From: Cenococcum geophilum 1.58
Lineage: Eukaryota > Ascomycota > Dothideomycetes > Gloniales > Gloniaceae
Reading direction: 5' to 3'
Assembly: GCA_001692895.1 (NCBI GenBank)
Contig: KV748191.1
Location: 806,001-870,000 of the forward strand
Length of the DNA: 64,000 nucleotides
Part shown: positions 45,987 through 55,148 of the stretch, in pieces
Layout of the letters: each line of letters starts with the position of its first letter
Position numbering within the stretch: position 1 is the first letter of the stretch
Translations under genes and position numbers: made by a program
The notes under the pieces: model-generated
Databases searched by the model: none
Seen by the model: only the letters and a program-made list of their open reading frames with translations
What the model was told of the DNA's origin: nothing

Positions 45987-47160
45987 AGACTAGTATAAAG
46001 GCTTAGAAGTAGAGTTATATAAAAATCCCTATATTAGCCTAGGTAATTATTAGTATACTTCTAATAGGCTTCTAATAGGTTTTTTAGTAATCCTCGCGTC
46101 TTTTCTTTAGTTATATTTTTTCCTTATTAAGGTTTTTTAGGAGTTTAAAGTAGGGGTTAGATAGATAAATAATATATAGTAGTATACTAATATATCTCTA
46201 AACCCCTTCTAGGACGAGCCCTTATAATCTCCCTATTATAAGGTAATAGCGATTAGGGGCCGGCTATAAGAAAGGGGGGGGGTAATATAAGGGATATTAT
46301 TGCGGACACCTTAGGTTGCCCTTAGGACAACCCCTAGACGCCCCTTAAATAGTTACCGGTCACGTGCTAAAGGCATATACCTATAGTATATAGTCTCCAC
46401 GATCTTAGAGGCCTTACCTCCTTAAGAATTTATCTCTCTTACTAATTTATCCTATTCCATAATCGTGTCCTTATAGCCCCCTATCTATAAAGTCCCCTTA
46501 TAAATAGTAAGTTTCTTTTAGTCTAGTTTACTAATAAGCAATTAGATTAGTATAGTAAACGTCCTTAATATAACCTGCTTATGCAGGCCAATTATTATAC
46601 TTATTACAATCGTTTATAAATGGTGTAAAAATGGGTAATACTTAGATAACCTTTTTTTTAGTAAGGAACACTAACAAAAATAAGGTTTAGGGCATTACTA
46701 TTATAAACTTCAGTATATTTCTATATAATATTAAAGGCTTTAATGTTTTTTAATTAACTTAATTTAATTAGGACCTCTAGATTAAATACATTACTAAGCC
46801 CGCGCTCTTAGTTAAGAATTAATTAAGTCTTGGCATTCAATTCAATTCAATATTAAAGCCTAGTTAAATAATTCGCAAGCCTAATGCTATCTTTATAAAG
46901 AGGTCGATAAAATATAGCAATGTTGTATAAGTAGAAACTTTACAATATTTAACAAAGATTATAATACTATAGAGGAAGGCCGATCGTAAACGGAGGCGTT
47001 CGCTATAATTACTATATACAACTGGTGGCAATTAGGCCAAGTTAAATATAAACCGAATTTAGAACCTACGGAAGGTGGGTAAAGCTGGTCATGTATATAG
47101 CCATACCTAAGTAGGCTCTCTTTATCTACCTTTAGTTTATTTCTATTGTAATTAATTATT
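45987..47160. other. RIP-degraded DNA left of the gene island
   Basis: TpA-rich with stops in all frames. At 46266-46276 a G-rich run (AAAGGGGGGGGG) is followed by TAATATAAGGGATATT and, about 295 bp on, CCTTAATATAAC near 46560-46571. This may be a polypurine tract plus a degraded gypsy 3' LTR, without a partner to confirm it. Confidence 0.4.
46266..46571 (+). repeat. possible orphan polypurine tract and degraded LTR
   Basis: A poly-G polypurine-like run precedes TAATATAAGGG, and the segment ends with the roughly inverted CCTTAATATAAC. The layout resembles the 3' ends of gypsy-A and gypsy-B. No second copy or TSD is visible, so this is tentative. Confidence 0.3.
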
Positions 47161-47397
47161 AATTACTATACTAGATAGGCCTATGTTAAAGGCCTATAAG
47201 CTAGCCCTAGAAAGTAATGTGTAGGACTAGTATGTTCTGTATTTTCTATGAATAGTAGAATGATAAAAGAAAGGTTCCGCAAGGAATCATTTCAAATCGC
47301 ACTACAAACACTCCCCACTTGATAGTCCTCCGAGGCCACCAAAAGGTATGCGAGCTGGCGTATGCGATCTGTGTAGGTTCCCAGCAGAAAGAGCAAG

Positions 47398-47826
47398 CAG
47401 GGGTCCCAACGATGAATGAATGAATAAATTGACTACTTATCGCATCGTATTCATGAGAGCCGATTTATCGCGATATGAATGAATAATCGCGATATTGCAT
47501 ATTGAGGCTATATCACCGATCTTGGCAATAGTGTTGTAGAGATTTGCTGTAGTCGATATTGTTTTAGAGTCCTCTACCCCCCCCCCCCCATCTTATTGCT
47601 TACCATCTACTCTTGCGTATATATTTAAACAAGCGGCGTACAATTAATACTATATATACACCTCAGTATCCTTTTACTACACTACAAGGCTTTAAGTTTC
47701 TTACATATATTCATAAGCTTATGAATAATTCATTTATAAGGGTTTCAAAATATTCAATCATTATTACCGCCCATGAATGAATATATCGTTAAGAACCAAT
47801 GGATAAAATTATCATTGGGACCCCTG
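47398..47826. mobile_element. 429-bp hAT-type MITE in the 3' flank of the intact gene
   Basis: Terminal inverted repeats CAGGGGTCCCAACGAT and (inward from right) CAGGGGTCCCAATGAT differ at one base. An exact 8-bp TSD AGAGCAAG lies at 47390-47397 and 47827-47834. Eight-base duplications and CAGGG-type ends are typical of hAT transposons. It contains a 13-C run (47577-47589), a GAATGAAT repeat and TCGCGATA repeats. It shows no RIP signature. Its right end is 12 bp beyond the stop codon of the neighbouring gene, so it probably supplies most of the 3' UTR. Confidence 0.92.
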
Positions 47827-47838
47827 AGAGCAAGAATG

Positions 47839-49989
47839 CTAAGCAATAACTATTCCTTGTATACCGACCCTCCCGCAGGCTGCATCCAAATCATCTGTAG
47901 CAATCGCAACTTCCTCTCCAATCTCGGTGTAGATACCAGCCGCAGCATACCTCAGCGCTGGACAGTTTCTCGACTGGACGAGACCAACAAGCTCTTCAGC
48001 GTTATTAGTAATAGGCTGTAGCAAACGACCATTTTGCCATTGTCTATCCTCAACCTCGTATCCAATGAAAGCAAAATCATCTACATATCCTATCTCCTTC
48101 TCATGGCGTCTCTCTTGGTAAATCGAGCTCAGAAAAGCAACATCAGCAGCCAAAGGGTTAAACCACCCTATCAGTCGACCTGCGCACCGAGCTGCCATTA
48201 CTACTCCGGGTTGGCCCTCTCCGAATAACAGCCCCATTTTCGCATGCAGAGACCATTCTTTATTCGGGCTCCGAGGCCTTACCATAGTCAGGTCTGCAGG
48301 CGAGGGATCAAACGTGATGCCACCCCCTTCACAGCCGAAGAGTTCTCCATCCGTATCGGACATAAGATCTAGAATTGGTAGGTCGGCCAACATGAATCTG
48401 GATATCTCTTTCGGATCATCAGTTGTTTGCAGCAACGGTTTTGAAAGAACAGATATTGGTCCCAAAATACCCAGAAGTCCTTTGCTAGGTGTTTCTTTAG
48501 AGAACGGCTTTTGCCGACCACCGAACATCGTCGAAAGCATGTACAAAACATGGGCCCGGCTTACTTGTTTTTCACCGCTGCGAAGAGCGACTCCAAATTC
48601 GATGCACATAGCTAAGAATGTGGTGCTCCCGTAGCCCCATATGCCCCGAAAGTATGCGTCCTTCTGAACAAGCTCGAGGGATACCAATGGCTCCATAAGC
48701 TTGTAATAGAACCCAAATATGAGAGCCTGGTAATGTAGCCAAAGATCCATATTTTCGCTTATATCACATGTATTAGAAGCCTCGATTTTCTTGAGATACT
48801 CCGGCGCAGTGTACTGCTGCAGCCATGCCAAACGACCCCCTTTCACACCTTCGGTAATCTTTTCAACTGCAAGAAGTATATCTTCCGAGGTATCAGGGAA
48901 TGCGCGTCCAGCAAGCATTACGACGTCTTTTGTGAAATTGCTAGTCTCGACATCATTGTTTTCCAGAGCATAATAGATCTCCGCTTCTTTGTAAAAGGGC
49001 AACTTGGCTTGAGTAACCTGGAGGTACATCTTTGAGGCGGCCTCCGCACCAAGTCCCCAATAATAAGTCATCTTGTTTATTGTTCGACGGTCTGCCGGGA
49101 TAGCTTGAATCATGCTGCTTGGGTTGTTACGTGGATACGCTATTTGTTGCGCCTTATGTCCTATTCCCCTTCTTTGAGAGAAAGGATCTCCAGACTTGCT
49201 TGCTTGGTTATTCAGGAGAGTATCATCCAGGATACTATTGCCTTCCACATAGTGGATAAAAGGCTCGGCCTCGTATGATCGCCGTCCTTCAGTGCGAAGT
49301 TTCACTCCCACTTTGCTTATTGCTACTGCCACAGCGAACACCATCGAGGACATCGCCTTGAAATCATTTGACTTACCTTCAAGGAGCCAAACAAGAAAAT
49401 TCTCCATCTCTTCAGTTTCTGCCTGATTCAGTTGTGGAAGGGCATTTTCCTCAACAAGCTTGTAGCGGCAGGCCTGTAGTGCTTTGGCAATGGTCGTAGT
49501 CATGCTTCGCACAGATCCAGCAGATCTCCAAGATTCAACATTTGTGGGGAGCAATACGCGGAGTGAGTCTTCTAGCTCTTCATCTCGATCCAATACCCGG
49601 ACATAAACGCGCCTAATCAGTGCTCGGATGCTATTATGAGGCAGGCAGAAATCCAATGCCGTGGTGATCGTGATCATTAGCCAGGACAACGGGCTCAGAC
49701 CTGCGGCTGTTTCCTTAGCCTGGGTCTGCGAGTTTCTGCGACAGCTTCCTTCGTATATGAAGTCTAGGCCAGCCCACTTGCGTTCCATATAAGATACCTC
49801 AATCAGGCCGCGTCGTTTCAGAATTGCTTCTGGGTCCTCACCGATGGAACCTAACAGTTCCTGATCGTTGCTGGAAACACGAAACCAATTTCCAATCTTT
49901 CGGCCGATGTTCAAAAGGAGCGCCACATCGGATAGCGACACTCCAAACTGAAGCAATTGAGCAGCACCGACCGTAGCACTGATTGACAT
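47839..49989 (-). CDS. Intact 716-aa protein of unknown function
   Basis: This is the only long undamaged reading frame in the window. The frame is open upstream to 50088, but its first codon there is TTG. The first ATG is at 49989, has A at -3, and gives MSISATVGAAQLLQFGVSLS. It is intronless, with a TAG stop at 47839-47841. There is no signal peptide. The N-terminal 35 residues are a hydrophobic/amphipathic segment (LLQFGVSLSDVALLLNIGRK), and further hydrophobic stretches lie near residues 105-122, 210-225 and 425-445, none a clear membrane helix. Other features are WSLHAKMGLLFGEGQPG and GRLIGWFNPLAADVAFLSS near the C-terminus. I recognise no catalytic motif. It resembles conserved hypothetical proteins of ascomycetes in general style, an impression that was not searched. 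Codons look balanced, unlike the flanks. A MITE abuts the 3' end. Confidence 0.85.
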   Translation of the reverse strand: MSISATVGAAQLLQFGVSLSDVALLLNIGRKIGNWFRVSSNDQELLGSIGEDPEAILKRRGLIEVSYMERKWAGLDFIYEGSCRRNSQTQAKETAAGLSPLSWLMITITTALDFCLPHNSIRALIRRVYVRVLDRDEELEDSLRVLLPTNVESWRSAGSVRSMTTTIAKALQACRYKLVEENALPQLNQAETEEMENFLVWLLEGKSNDFKAMSSMVFAVAVAISKVGVKLRTEGRRSYEAEPFIHYVEGNSILDDTLLNNQASKSGDPFSQRRGIGHKAQQIAYPRNNPSSMIQAIPADRRTINKMTYYWGLGAEAASKMYLQVTQAKLPFYKEAEIYYALENNDVETSNFTKDVVMLAGRAFPDTSEDILLAVEKITEGVKGGRLAWLQQYTAPEYLKKIEASNTCDISENMDLWLHYQALIFGFYYKLMEPLVSLELVQKDAYFRGIWGYGSTTFLAMCIEFGVALRSGEKQVSRAHVLYMLSTMFGGRQKPFSKETPSKGLLGILGPISVLSKPLLQTTDDPKEISRFMLADLPILDLMSDTDGELFGCEGGGITFDPSPADLTMVRPRSPNKEWSLHAKMGLLFGEGQPGVVMAARCAGRLIGWFNPLAADVAFLSSIYQERRHEKEIGYVDDFAFIGYEVEDRQWQNGRLLQPITNNAEELVGLVQSRNCPALRYAAAGIYTEIGEEVAIATDDLDAACGRVGIQGIVIA

Positions 49990-50740
49990 GATAAGGAATT
50001 GACTGGTTATATAGATAGGTTGAGGAATTTGATAACAATATTGGGAGAGATTTTCGACATCTATATACCGACATTGCGAGTCGAACAAGGCAGATTCTGC
50101 CTTATGCGTGGCTGAGGCATATCAGATTACACATTTCGACACAAGAGGCTAGGATTGCAGGCAGCAACTTACGCTAAACCCTCAAGTGAAACAGCGCTGA
50201 ACTATTCTAGCCGAATCATTGGGCCAGGCAGTTTGCATACTCAAGTGTGCTTTTTCTCAACCTATTCAAAAAAGTGATTACTCAAGTCCAGCTAAAACGA
50301 ATTTTCAGTCAAGCAACTTCTTGTGGCAGAGAAAAGAGAACAACCTTCAGATAGTCACGTGTATGTGCCTCTTCACATATAGATTATTTACATCCAGGGT
50401 ATCCACCTCATCTCGCCCCAGCATAATCTTGATCTTTCTGTCATAATGATTTAAATACAAGATTTCATGAGCCGTAGACTTAGACACGTGCAAGGCTGGA
50501 TAAGCAGCTCATGCAACAAGGCTGACACCTAAGCATACCCGAACTCTTCTCTCTGTCGATCGAACTCCTAGATTGTATAATCCCCCAGAAGTACATTATC
50601 AGACCCGAAATCACGAAACTGCTTTACTCTCTCCATACGGCCACTCCACTAAGAAGCTGGGAATCAGTGTGAAGAACGTTCAGAAGAGTTCAATCTCATG
50701 CACTGAACCAAGGCCACGAGCTGATTATAAGCCGTGAACG
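49990..50740. other. intergenic region upstream of the 716-aa gene
   Basis: Balanced base composition without RIP. It must hold the promoter and 5' leader of the minus-strand gene. I cannot point to a specific TATA box or operator. An ACGTG core occurs at 50356-50361 and 50484-50489, and may be chance. Confidence 0.4.
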
Positions 50741-50748
50741 TGATAAAA

Positions 50749-50988
50749 ATGTTACGCTCACAAAAGGAAAGGTTCAAAAGCACACAGGAAGACCGTAGCT
50801 TAGTTCTAGTATCTAGAGATCCTGGTGAGGCCTCACTTGCCAGTATTTATGCTGGACTACCGCTTCGGACCCTAAACGAAATTCGGATCATCTGTCTTTT
50901 GCCTCGAAAGAGCCAAGAAGGCATTGCTCGGTTTCCGCAAATTTTGGATCAATTTGAGATGCGAGATAAAATGTTTCTCCCTAGATAG
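50749..50988 (+). pseudogene. possible truncated gene, 79 codons, divergent from the 716-aa gene
   Basis: The first ATG gives MLRSQKERFKSTQEDRSLVL, then SIYAGLPLRTLNEIRIICLL and a TAG at 50986-50988. The wording PLRTLNEIRIICLLP recalls the segment just before the domain in fungal HET (heterokaryon incompatibility) proteins, but the HET domain itself is absent. The frame ends about 70 bp before RIP-degraded LINE sequence begins, so it could be a gene stub cut by the transposon block. It could equally be chance. Confidence 0.25.
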
Positions 50989-51059
50989 GCTGTTGACCGG
51001 ACAATTCAGAATAAGAACCGGTCAGGACCCGGAGAGTAACTCTTGGCAGTAATTTTACT

Positions 51060-51387
51060 GTCCGAGAGACATAGTTAAAGGCTCCTTTAACGTCTAGGAA
51101 TAGCGTAGTAGCTATCCTTTATCTACCTTTTTTCCTATTATTTTTAGACTAGATATTATTTAGAAGTAGTAGAACTGCGTTTATTACGGACCGCTATCTT
51201 CTTCCTCCTAGTTGCGAGTCTTAAAGTAAGCTAGTAGTACTAGCTATATATCCTAATCTAGTAGTAAAGATCTTCTCTAAAGTCTTTCCTAGGTAGTGTA
51301 GTAAGGAGATAAGTCTATAGGACTTTAGTAGAGAGTATTCCTCCTTATTTACTTTAGGGAGAATAATTCCTTAAGCCTCTCTCTATG
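51060..51387 (-). pseudogene. LINE copy 2 RT fingers/palm, leftmost segment
   Basis: The minus strand encodes SYRLISLLHYLGKTLEKIF, GRR, INAVLLLLNNI and FLDVKGAFNYVSR (51064-51106). The last is RT motif A of LINE polymerases with its Asp retained. Homology stops near 51064, next to sequence without RIP, so the RT is truncated before the catalytic Asp pair. Confidence 0.75.
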
Positions 51388-51612
51388 TTAGCGACTCAGT
51401 CAATCGAGGCATGGGCACGGCAAAAGGGACGCGCAAGCCTGTACGATTGGATTGTCTATAAACGAGAATCTAAAGCTAGGGAAAGGAAAGGAGAAGAAGA
51501 GCAGCGCCGTTCGATGTTTTATAAGATCTTCGCGTCACGTGACCGCAATATGCGGCAATCTGTGGCAACTTGCCGGTGCGTAATTCTGCCAAGTTCTGCT
51601 AGTGCCGTAACA
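51388..51612. mobile_element. solo LTR, 225 bp, not RIP-mutated
   Basis: It begins TGTTAGCG and ends CCGTAACA, with an exact TSD CTCTA at 51383-51387 and 51613-51617, inside LINE RT. It retains CpA-rich sequence and a GTCACGTGAC palindrome (51534-51543), unlike its surroundings. A 77-codon open frame on plus runs through it with a non-ATG start and is not a gene. No internal element domain is present. Confidence 0.88.
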
Positions 51613-51617
51613 CTCTA

Positions 51618-52264
51618 GATTTTTAGTTAATAGCCTACAGTAAATAGAATCCTATAGATTCTATATAGAAGATCCCCTATAATAGGGTAGGCCTTTTATA
51701 GGATTATAAAGGATAGCTTATCTGGCCCTAGAGCTTTTTTATTAGAGCTAAAGAAGATTGCTTATTTAACTTCCATTTTTTCTAGTTCTGGCTATTCCTA
51801 ATTACTATCTATAGTATAGTTCTTCTACTTTATAGAGTTAGTAGAAGAAAGGGGTTTAGGAAATAGAGTAGTAATAAAAGCTTTATACTATTCGTTAAAG
51901 CTTTCTACTAGTCTTATAGTCCTATCCTTACTATACTATAGACTAGAAATTATTTGTAATATTTTCTCCTTTATATATTTTAGGGCAGTAAAGACTTCTT
52001 TTCCCTATGCTTTTTCTACGAAGCTATTCCAGTAATTAGTTTTAGCTTCTCTTATTACATAGAAATATTAATTTTTAGCTTCCTTATAGGCTTCTAGTCT
52101 CGAACTTCTAGTAGGCTATTCTTCTTAAAGTCTTTCTAGTTTTGCCATTTTTTTCCTTTTCTATAGAAGCTCTTTATTCTACTATAGTTTAGAAAATTCG
52201 TAGGTTTTAGATCTGAGAATAGCTTTCTCTACTGCTAGCTTAATACAGCTAGTAAGATCTATAA
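51618..52264 (-). pseudogene. LINE copy 2 endonuclease-RT linker and RT start
   Basis: The minus strand reads a NKELL element near 52160-52190 (WW before it lost to stops), EAYKEAKN, NYWNSF and then KALGPDKLSFIIL at about 51700-51750. The last is the LINE RT entry motif (A/P-GPD). Stops occur at former Gln/Trp codons. Confidence 0.75.
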
Positions 52265-52533
52265 GCATCAGGAAAATTTTTTTGGGCGCGTTGTTGCAAA
52301 CGAAAATCGGGGTCTGCAAAACCTGCGTAAGTCGCAATTTTGGCAATTTGCGGCGATTTGCAGCAATTTGCTACAAACACATAGGCTACCTATGCACGCG
52401 CCTGCCCTATCTATATATTTGTAGCAAATTACTGCAAATTGCCGCAAATGCTAAAATTGCGACTTACGCCTGCAGGTTTTGCAGACCCCGATTTTCGCTT
52501 GCAACAACATGCCCAAAAAAAAAATCCTGATGC
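52265..52533. repeat. foldback segment with inverted arms of about 115 bp
   Basis: The left arm (52265-52375) and right arm (52420-52533) are reverse complements over most of their length. For example, AAAATCGGGGTCTGC pairs with GCAGACCCCGATTTT, and GTAAGTCGCAATTTT with AAAATTGCGACTTAC. Both outer ends read GCATCAGG. It may be a complete palindromic MITE on its own or the duplicated left end of TIR element 2. Confidence 0.85.
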
Positions 52534-53151
52534 AGAGGCTCTGCACGAGGCTCTACACAAAGCTCTACACGAAGCTCTGTACGAAGCTCTACACGAAGCT
52601 CTATACAAAGCTCCGCGCGAAGCTCTACACGAAGCTTTGCACGAGGCTCTACACAAGGCTCTACACAAAGCTCTACGTATAGAGGCTCTGCACAAGGCTC
52701 TACACGAAGCTTTGCACGAATTCGTGCACGAAGCTCTACACGAAGCTCTACACAAAGCTTTGCACGAGGCTCCACACGAGGCTCTACACAAAGCTCTGCG
52801 TACAGAGGCTCTGCATAAGGCTCTGCACGAGGCTCTACACGAGGCTCTGCACGAAGCTCTACACAAAGCTCTACACAAAGCTCTACACAAAGCTCTACAT
52901 AAAGCTCTACACGAAGCTCTACACAAAGCTCTACACGAAGCTCTGTACGAAGCTCTGCATAAAGCTCTACACGAAGCTCTACACGAAGCTTTACACGATA
53001 CTCTATACAAAGCTCTGCGTATAGAGGCTCTACACGAAGGTCTATATAAAGCTCTATACGAAGCTTTATATAAAGCTTTGCACGAGGCTCTACACGAGGC
53101 TCTATATAAAGCTCTACATACAAAGGCTCTGCACGAGGCTCTACACAAAGC
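52534..53151. repeat. 12-bp minisatellite, left array, lightly mutated
   Basis: About fifty units of GAAGCTCTACAC and close variants. The unit lacks stops in several frames, so long open frames appear on both strands: tetrapeptide repeats EALH on plus, and Ala-Ser-Cys-Arg-like and Val-Glu-Leu-Arg-like on minus. None begins as a convincing gene, and ATG starts occur only within the foldback arm. Mostly CpA-intact until about 53030. Confidence 0.9.
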
Positions 53152-53380
53152 CAGTGATGCAACTGGTTTGGATCGGTTATAAATTTTAGCCCTTAACCAA
53201 ACCAATTTAATTGGTGGTTTAACCGGTTAACCAATATAACCAGTATAAATAATTACCAAATTAAGTAAGTGCTAAGCCGATATTAGTTAGTAAACAGGTT
53301 TAAAATTATAACCGGTTAAGGTTTTTAATATTGAAAAACCGAACCAAACCAAATAGTGAACTAAACTAGTTGCATCACTG
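53152..53380. mobile_element. 229-bp hAT-type MITE inside the 12-bp array
   Basis: Ends CAGTGATGCAACTGGTTT and, inward from the right, CAGTGATGCAACTAGTTT are inverted repeats with one difference. An exact 8-bp TSD CACAAAGC lies at 53144-53151 and 53381-53388. The interior is rich in AACCGGTT and AACCAA motifs. No coding capacity. Confidence 0.93.
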
Positions 53381-53388
53381 CACAAAGC

Positions 53389-53955
53389 TCTATACGAAGC
53401 TCTGCACAAAGCTCTATATAAAGCTCTACACGAAGCTCTATATAAAGTTCTACACAAAGCTTTATACAAGGCTTTATATAAGGCTCTATATAAAGCTCTA
53501 TATATAGAGGCTCTATATAAGGCTCTATATAAAGCTCTATATAAAGCTCTATATAAAGCTTTATATAAGGCTCTACATAAGGCTCTATACAAAGCTCTAT
53601 ATATAAAGGCTCTGTATAAGGCTTTGCACGAAGCTTTATATAAAGCTCTATATAAGGCTTTATATAAAGCTCTATATAAAGCTCTATATAAAGCTTTATA
53701 TAAAGCTCTACGTATAAAGGCTCTATATAAGGCTTTACGTAAAGCTCTATATATAAAGGCTTTATATAAAGCTTTATATAAAGCTCTATATAAAGCTCTA
53801 TATATAAAGCTCTATATAAAGCTCTATATATAAAGGCTCTATATAAGGCTCTGCGCGAAGCTCTATATAAGGCTCTACGCGAAGCTCTATATAAGGCTTT
53901 ACGCGAAGCTCTATATATAGAGGCTCTATATAAAGCTCTATACAAAGCCTTTGTA
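53389..53955. repeat. 12-bp minisatellite, right array, heavily C-to-T shifted
   Basis: The same unit as the left array, but most copies read AAAGCTCTATAT instead of GAAGCTCTACAC, the change expected from RIP at CpA. Open frames over it on both strands reflect the unit length only. Confidence 0.9.
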
Positions 53956-53969
53956 TATACGCGCGACAC

Positions 53970-54100
53970 ATTACTATTAGGTCCCCGCTATATTCCCAAT
54001 AGCTTCTATACGTACCTCTGCTAAGCATACCCCCTATATACACCTAGGTAGCCACCTTATTTTTTACCCTTCCTTATATCCTCCCTACCTAGGAAGACAC
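53970..54100 (+). other. shared module of TIR element 2
   Basis: GGTCCCCGCTATATTCCCAA to TTATATCCTCCC matches 26253-26345 of TIR element 1 in order and spacing, and precedes the same class of 20-bp array. It shows that the two elements are relatives despite different terminal arrays. Confidence 0.75.
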
Positions 54101-54109
54101 CAGAACGAC

Positions 54110-54410
54110 AGCTAGCAGATAACCGTCGCCAAAGCTAGATAACCATCGCCAGAGCTAGACAACCGTTGCTAGAGCTAGACGACCGTTATCAGAGCTAGAC
54201 AACCGTCGCCGGAGCTAGATAACCGTTGTTAGAGCTAGACGACCATTAGAGCCAGACAACCGTTAGAGCTAGACGACCGTTATTAGAGCTAGACAACCGT
54301 CAGAGCTAGACGACCGTCGTTAGAGCTAGACAACTGTCGCCGGAGCTAGATAACCGTCGCTAGAGCTAGACAACTGTTAGAGCCAGACGACCGTTGCCAG
54401 AGCCACATAA
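54110..54410 (+). repeat. 20-bp minisatellite of TIR element 2
   Basis: About fifteen units of GACCGTCGCCAGAGCTAGAC with C/T variants and a few shortened units. Homologous to 26375-26535. No spacers, so not a CRISPR array. Confidence 0.88.
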
Positions 54411-54480
54411 CAACCGTTTAAACGACCAGCCAGCGAATACGATAAACAATTTAATCAATTAATTGAATTAAGGTAACATA

Positions 54481-54660
54481 AATAGGTAGGTATAGATGGG
54501 TAGGCATAGACGGGTAGGTATAGACGGATGGACAAATAGGTAGGTAGGCAAGTAGGCAGGTAGGTAGGCAGGTAGGTAGGTAGGCAGGTAGGCAGGCAGG
54601 TAGGCAGGTAGGTAGATAGGTAGGTAGGTAGGCAGGTAGGCAGGCAGGTAGGTAGGTAAA
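54481..54660 (+). repeat. (AGGT/AGGC)n microsatellite
   Basis: A long run of GGTAGGTAGGCA-type tetranucleotides occupies the same relative position as the tracts at 26761-26816 and 27100-27165 in TIR element 1. Confidence 0.9.
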
Positions 54661-54774
54661 TAATTTAGAGCCTCTGCGAGAGGCTTCCCCCTTAACGCCT
54701 AAAGTAGATAGCTCTATATTTTATATAGTTATAATATAAATATATTTAAAAGTATATTATAGAAATCTGTAGAA

Positions 54775-54945
54775 ATATATAATAATTTGGTTATTATATA
54801 ATATAATTATAATTTATATAGTTACAATTTATATAGTTACAATTTGTATAGTTTTTATAATTTATATAGTTTTTACAATTTATACAGTTTTTATAATTCG
54901 TACGGTTTTTATAATTTATATAGTTTTTATAATTTATATAGTTTG
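54775..54945. repeat. AT-rich tandem repeat
   Basis: Units of about 18 bp, ATTTATATAGTTTTTATA with variants, repeated about nine times. Not present in TIR element 1. Confidence 0.8.
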
Positions 54946-55148
54946 CGCGCTATTTATTTATAGGGTAGCGTTTTGCTAGCATTAGTTTAGTAGTTAAGCG
55001 TTTTACTGCAATTTGCTAGCAGAAGCTGCAAATTTATTACGAAACGCGCGGTTTGCGCAAATCACTAACAACCATATACGACCACGCAAATCGCACAGTT
55101 TGCAGCAAATTGCCGCAATCTGCAACAACGCGCCCAAAAAAAAATCCT

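Larger units (their letters stand above)
52265..55148. mobile_element. minisatellite-loaded TIR element 2, inserted in LINE ORF2
   Basis: The outer ends are GCATCAGG...TTTTTTTGGGCGCG and, inward from the right, GCATTAGG...TTTTTTTTTGGGCGCG, continuing as CGTTGTTGCA on both sides. It lies between the endonuclease and RT parts of LINE ORF2. The LINE reading frame is restored if a 2-bp AA duplication is assumed. The contents are a foldback segment, two 12-bp arrays, a hAT MITE, the module shared with TIR element 1, a 20-bp array, an AGGY tract and an AT array. No transposase was seen. Confidence 0.7.

Noticed and set aside
47773..48973. Several plus-strand open frames opposite the 716-aa gene
   Set aside because: They lie antisense to the long intact frame, are short and mutually unrelated, and have no domains.
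49990..50088. N-terminal extension of 33 residues on the 716-aa protein
   Set aside because: The extension would begin at TTG; the first ATG is at 49989 with A at -3.
50219..50446. 75-codon plus-strand frame upstream of the intact gene
   Set aside because: Non-ATG start, no motif, lies in the presumed promoter region.
50994..51024. TGACCGG...CCGGTCA inverted repeat as a MITE
   Set aside because: Only 31 bp with no duplication of flanks; more likely a chance hairpin at the LINE truncation point.
51385..51618. 77-codon plus-strand frame
   Set aside because: Coextensive with a solo LTR bounded by an exact 5-bp TSD; its start and stop codons fall at the LTR edges by chance.
52429..53205. Long open frames of 232-258 codons on both strands over the 12-bp array
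   Set aside because: They arise from a stop-free tandem unit, overlap each other in several frames, start at non-ATG codons or within a foldback arm, and their RIP-shifted counterparts at 53287-53969 give different peptides.
52265..55148. Helitron interpretation of the large element in LINE ORF2
   Set aside because: Both ends are inverted repeats of each other, and there is no CTRR 3' end with an A-T insertion site.
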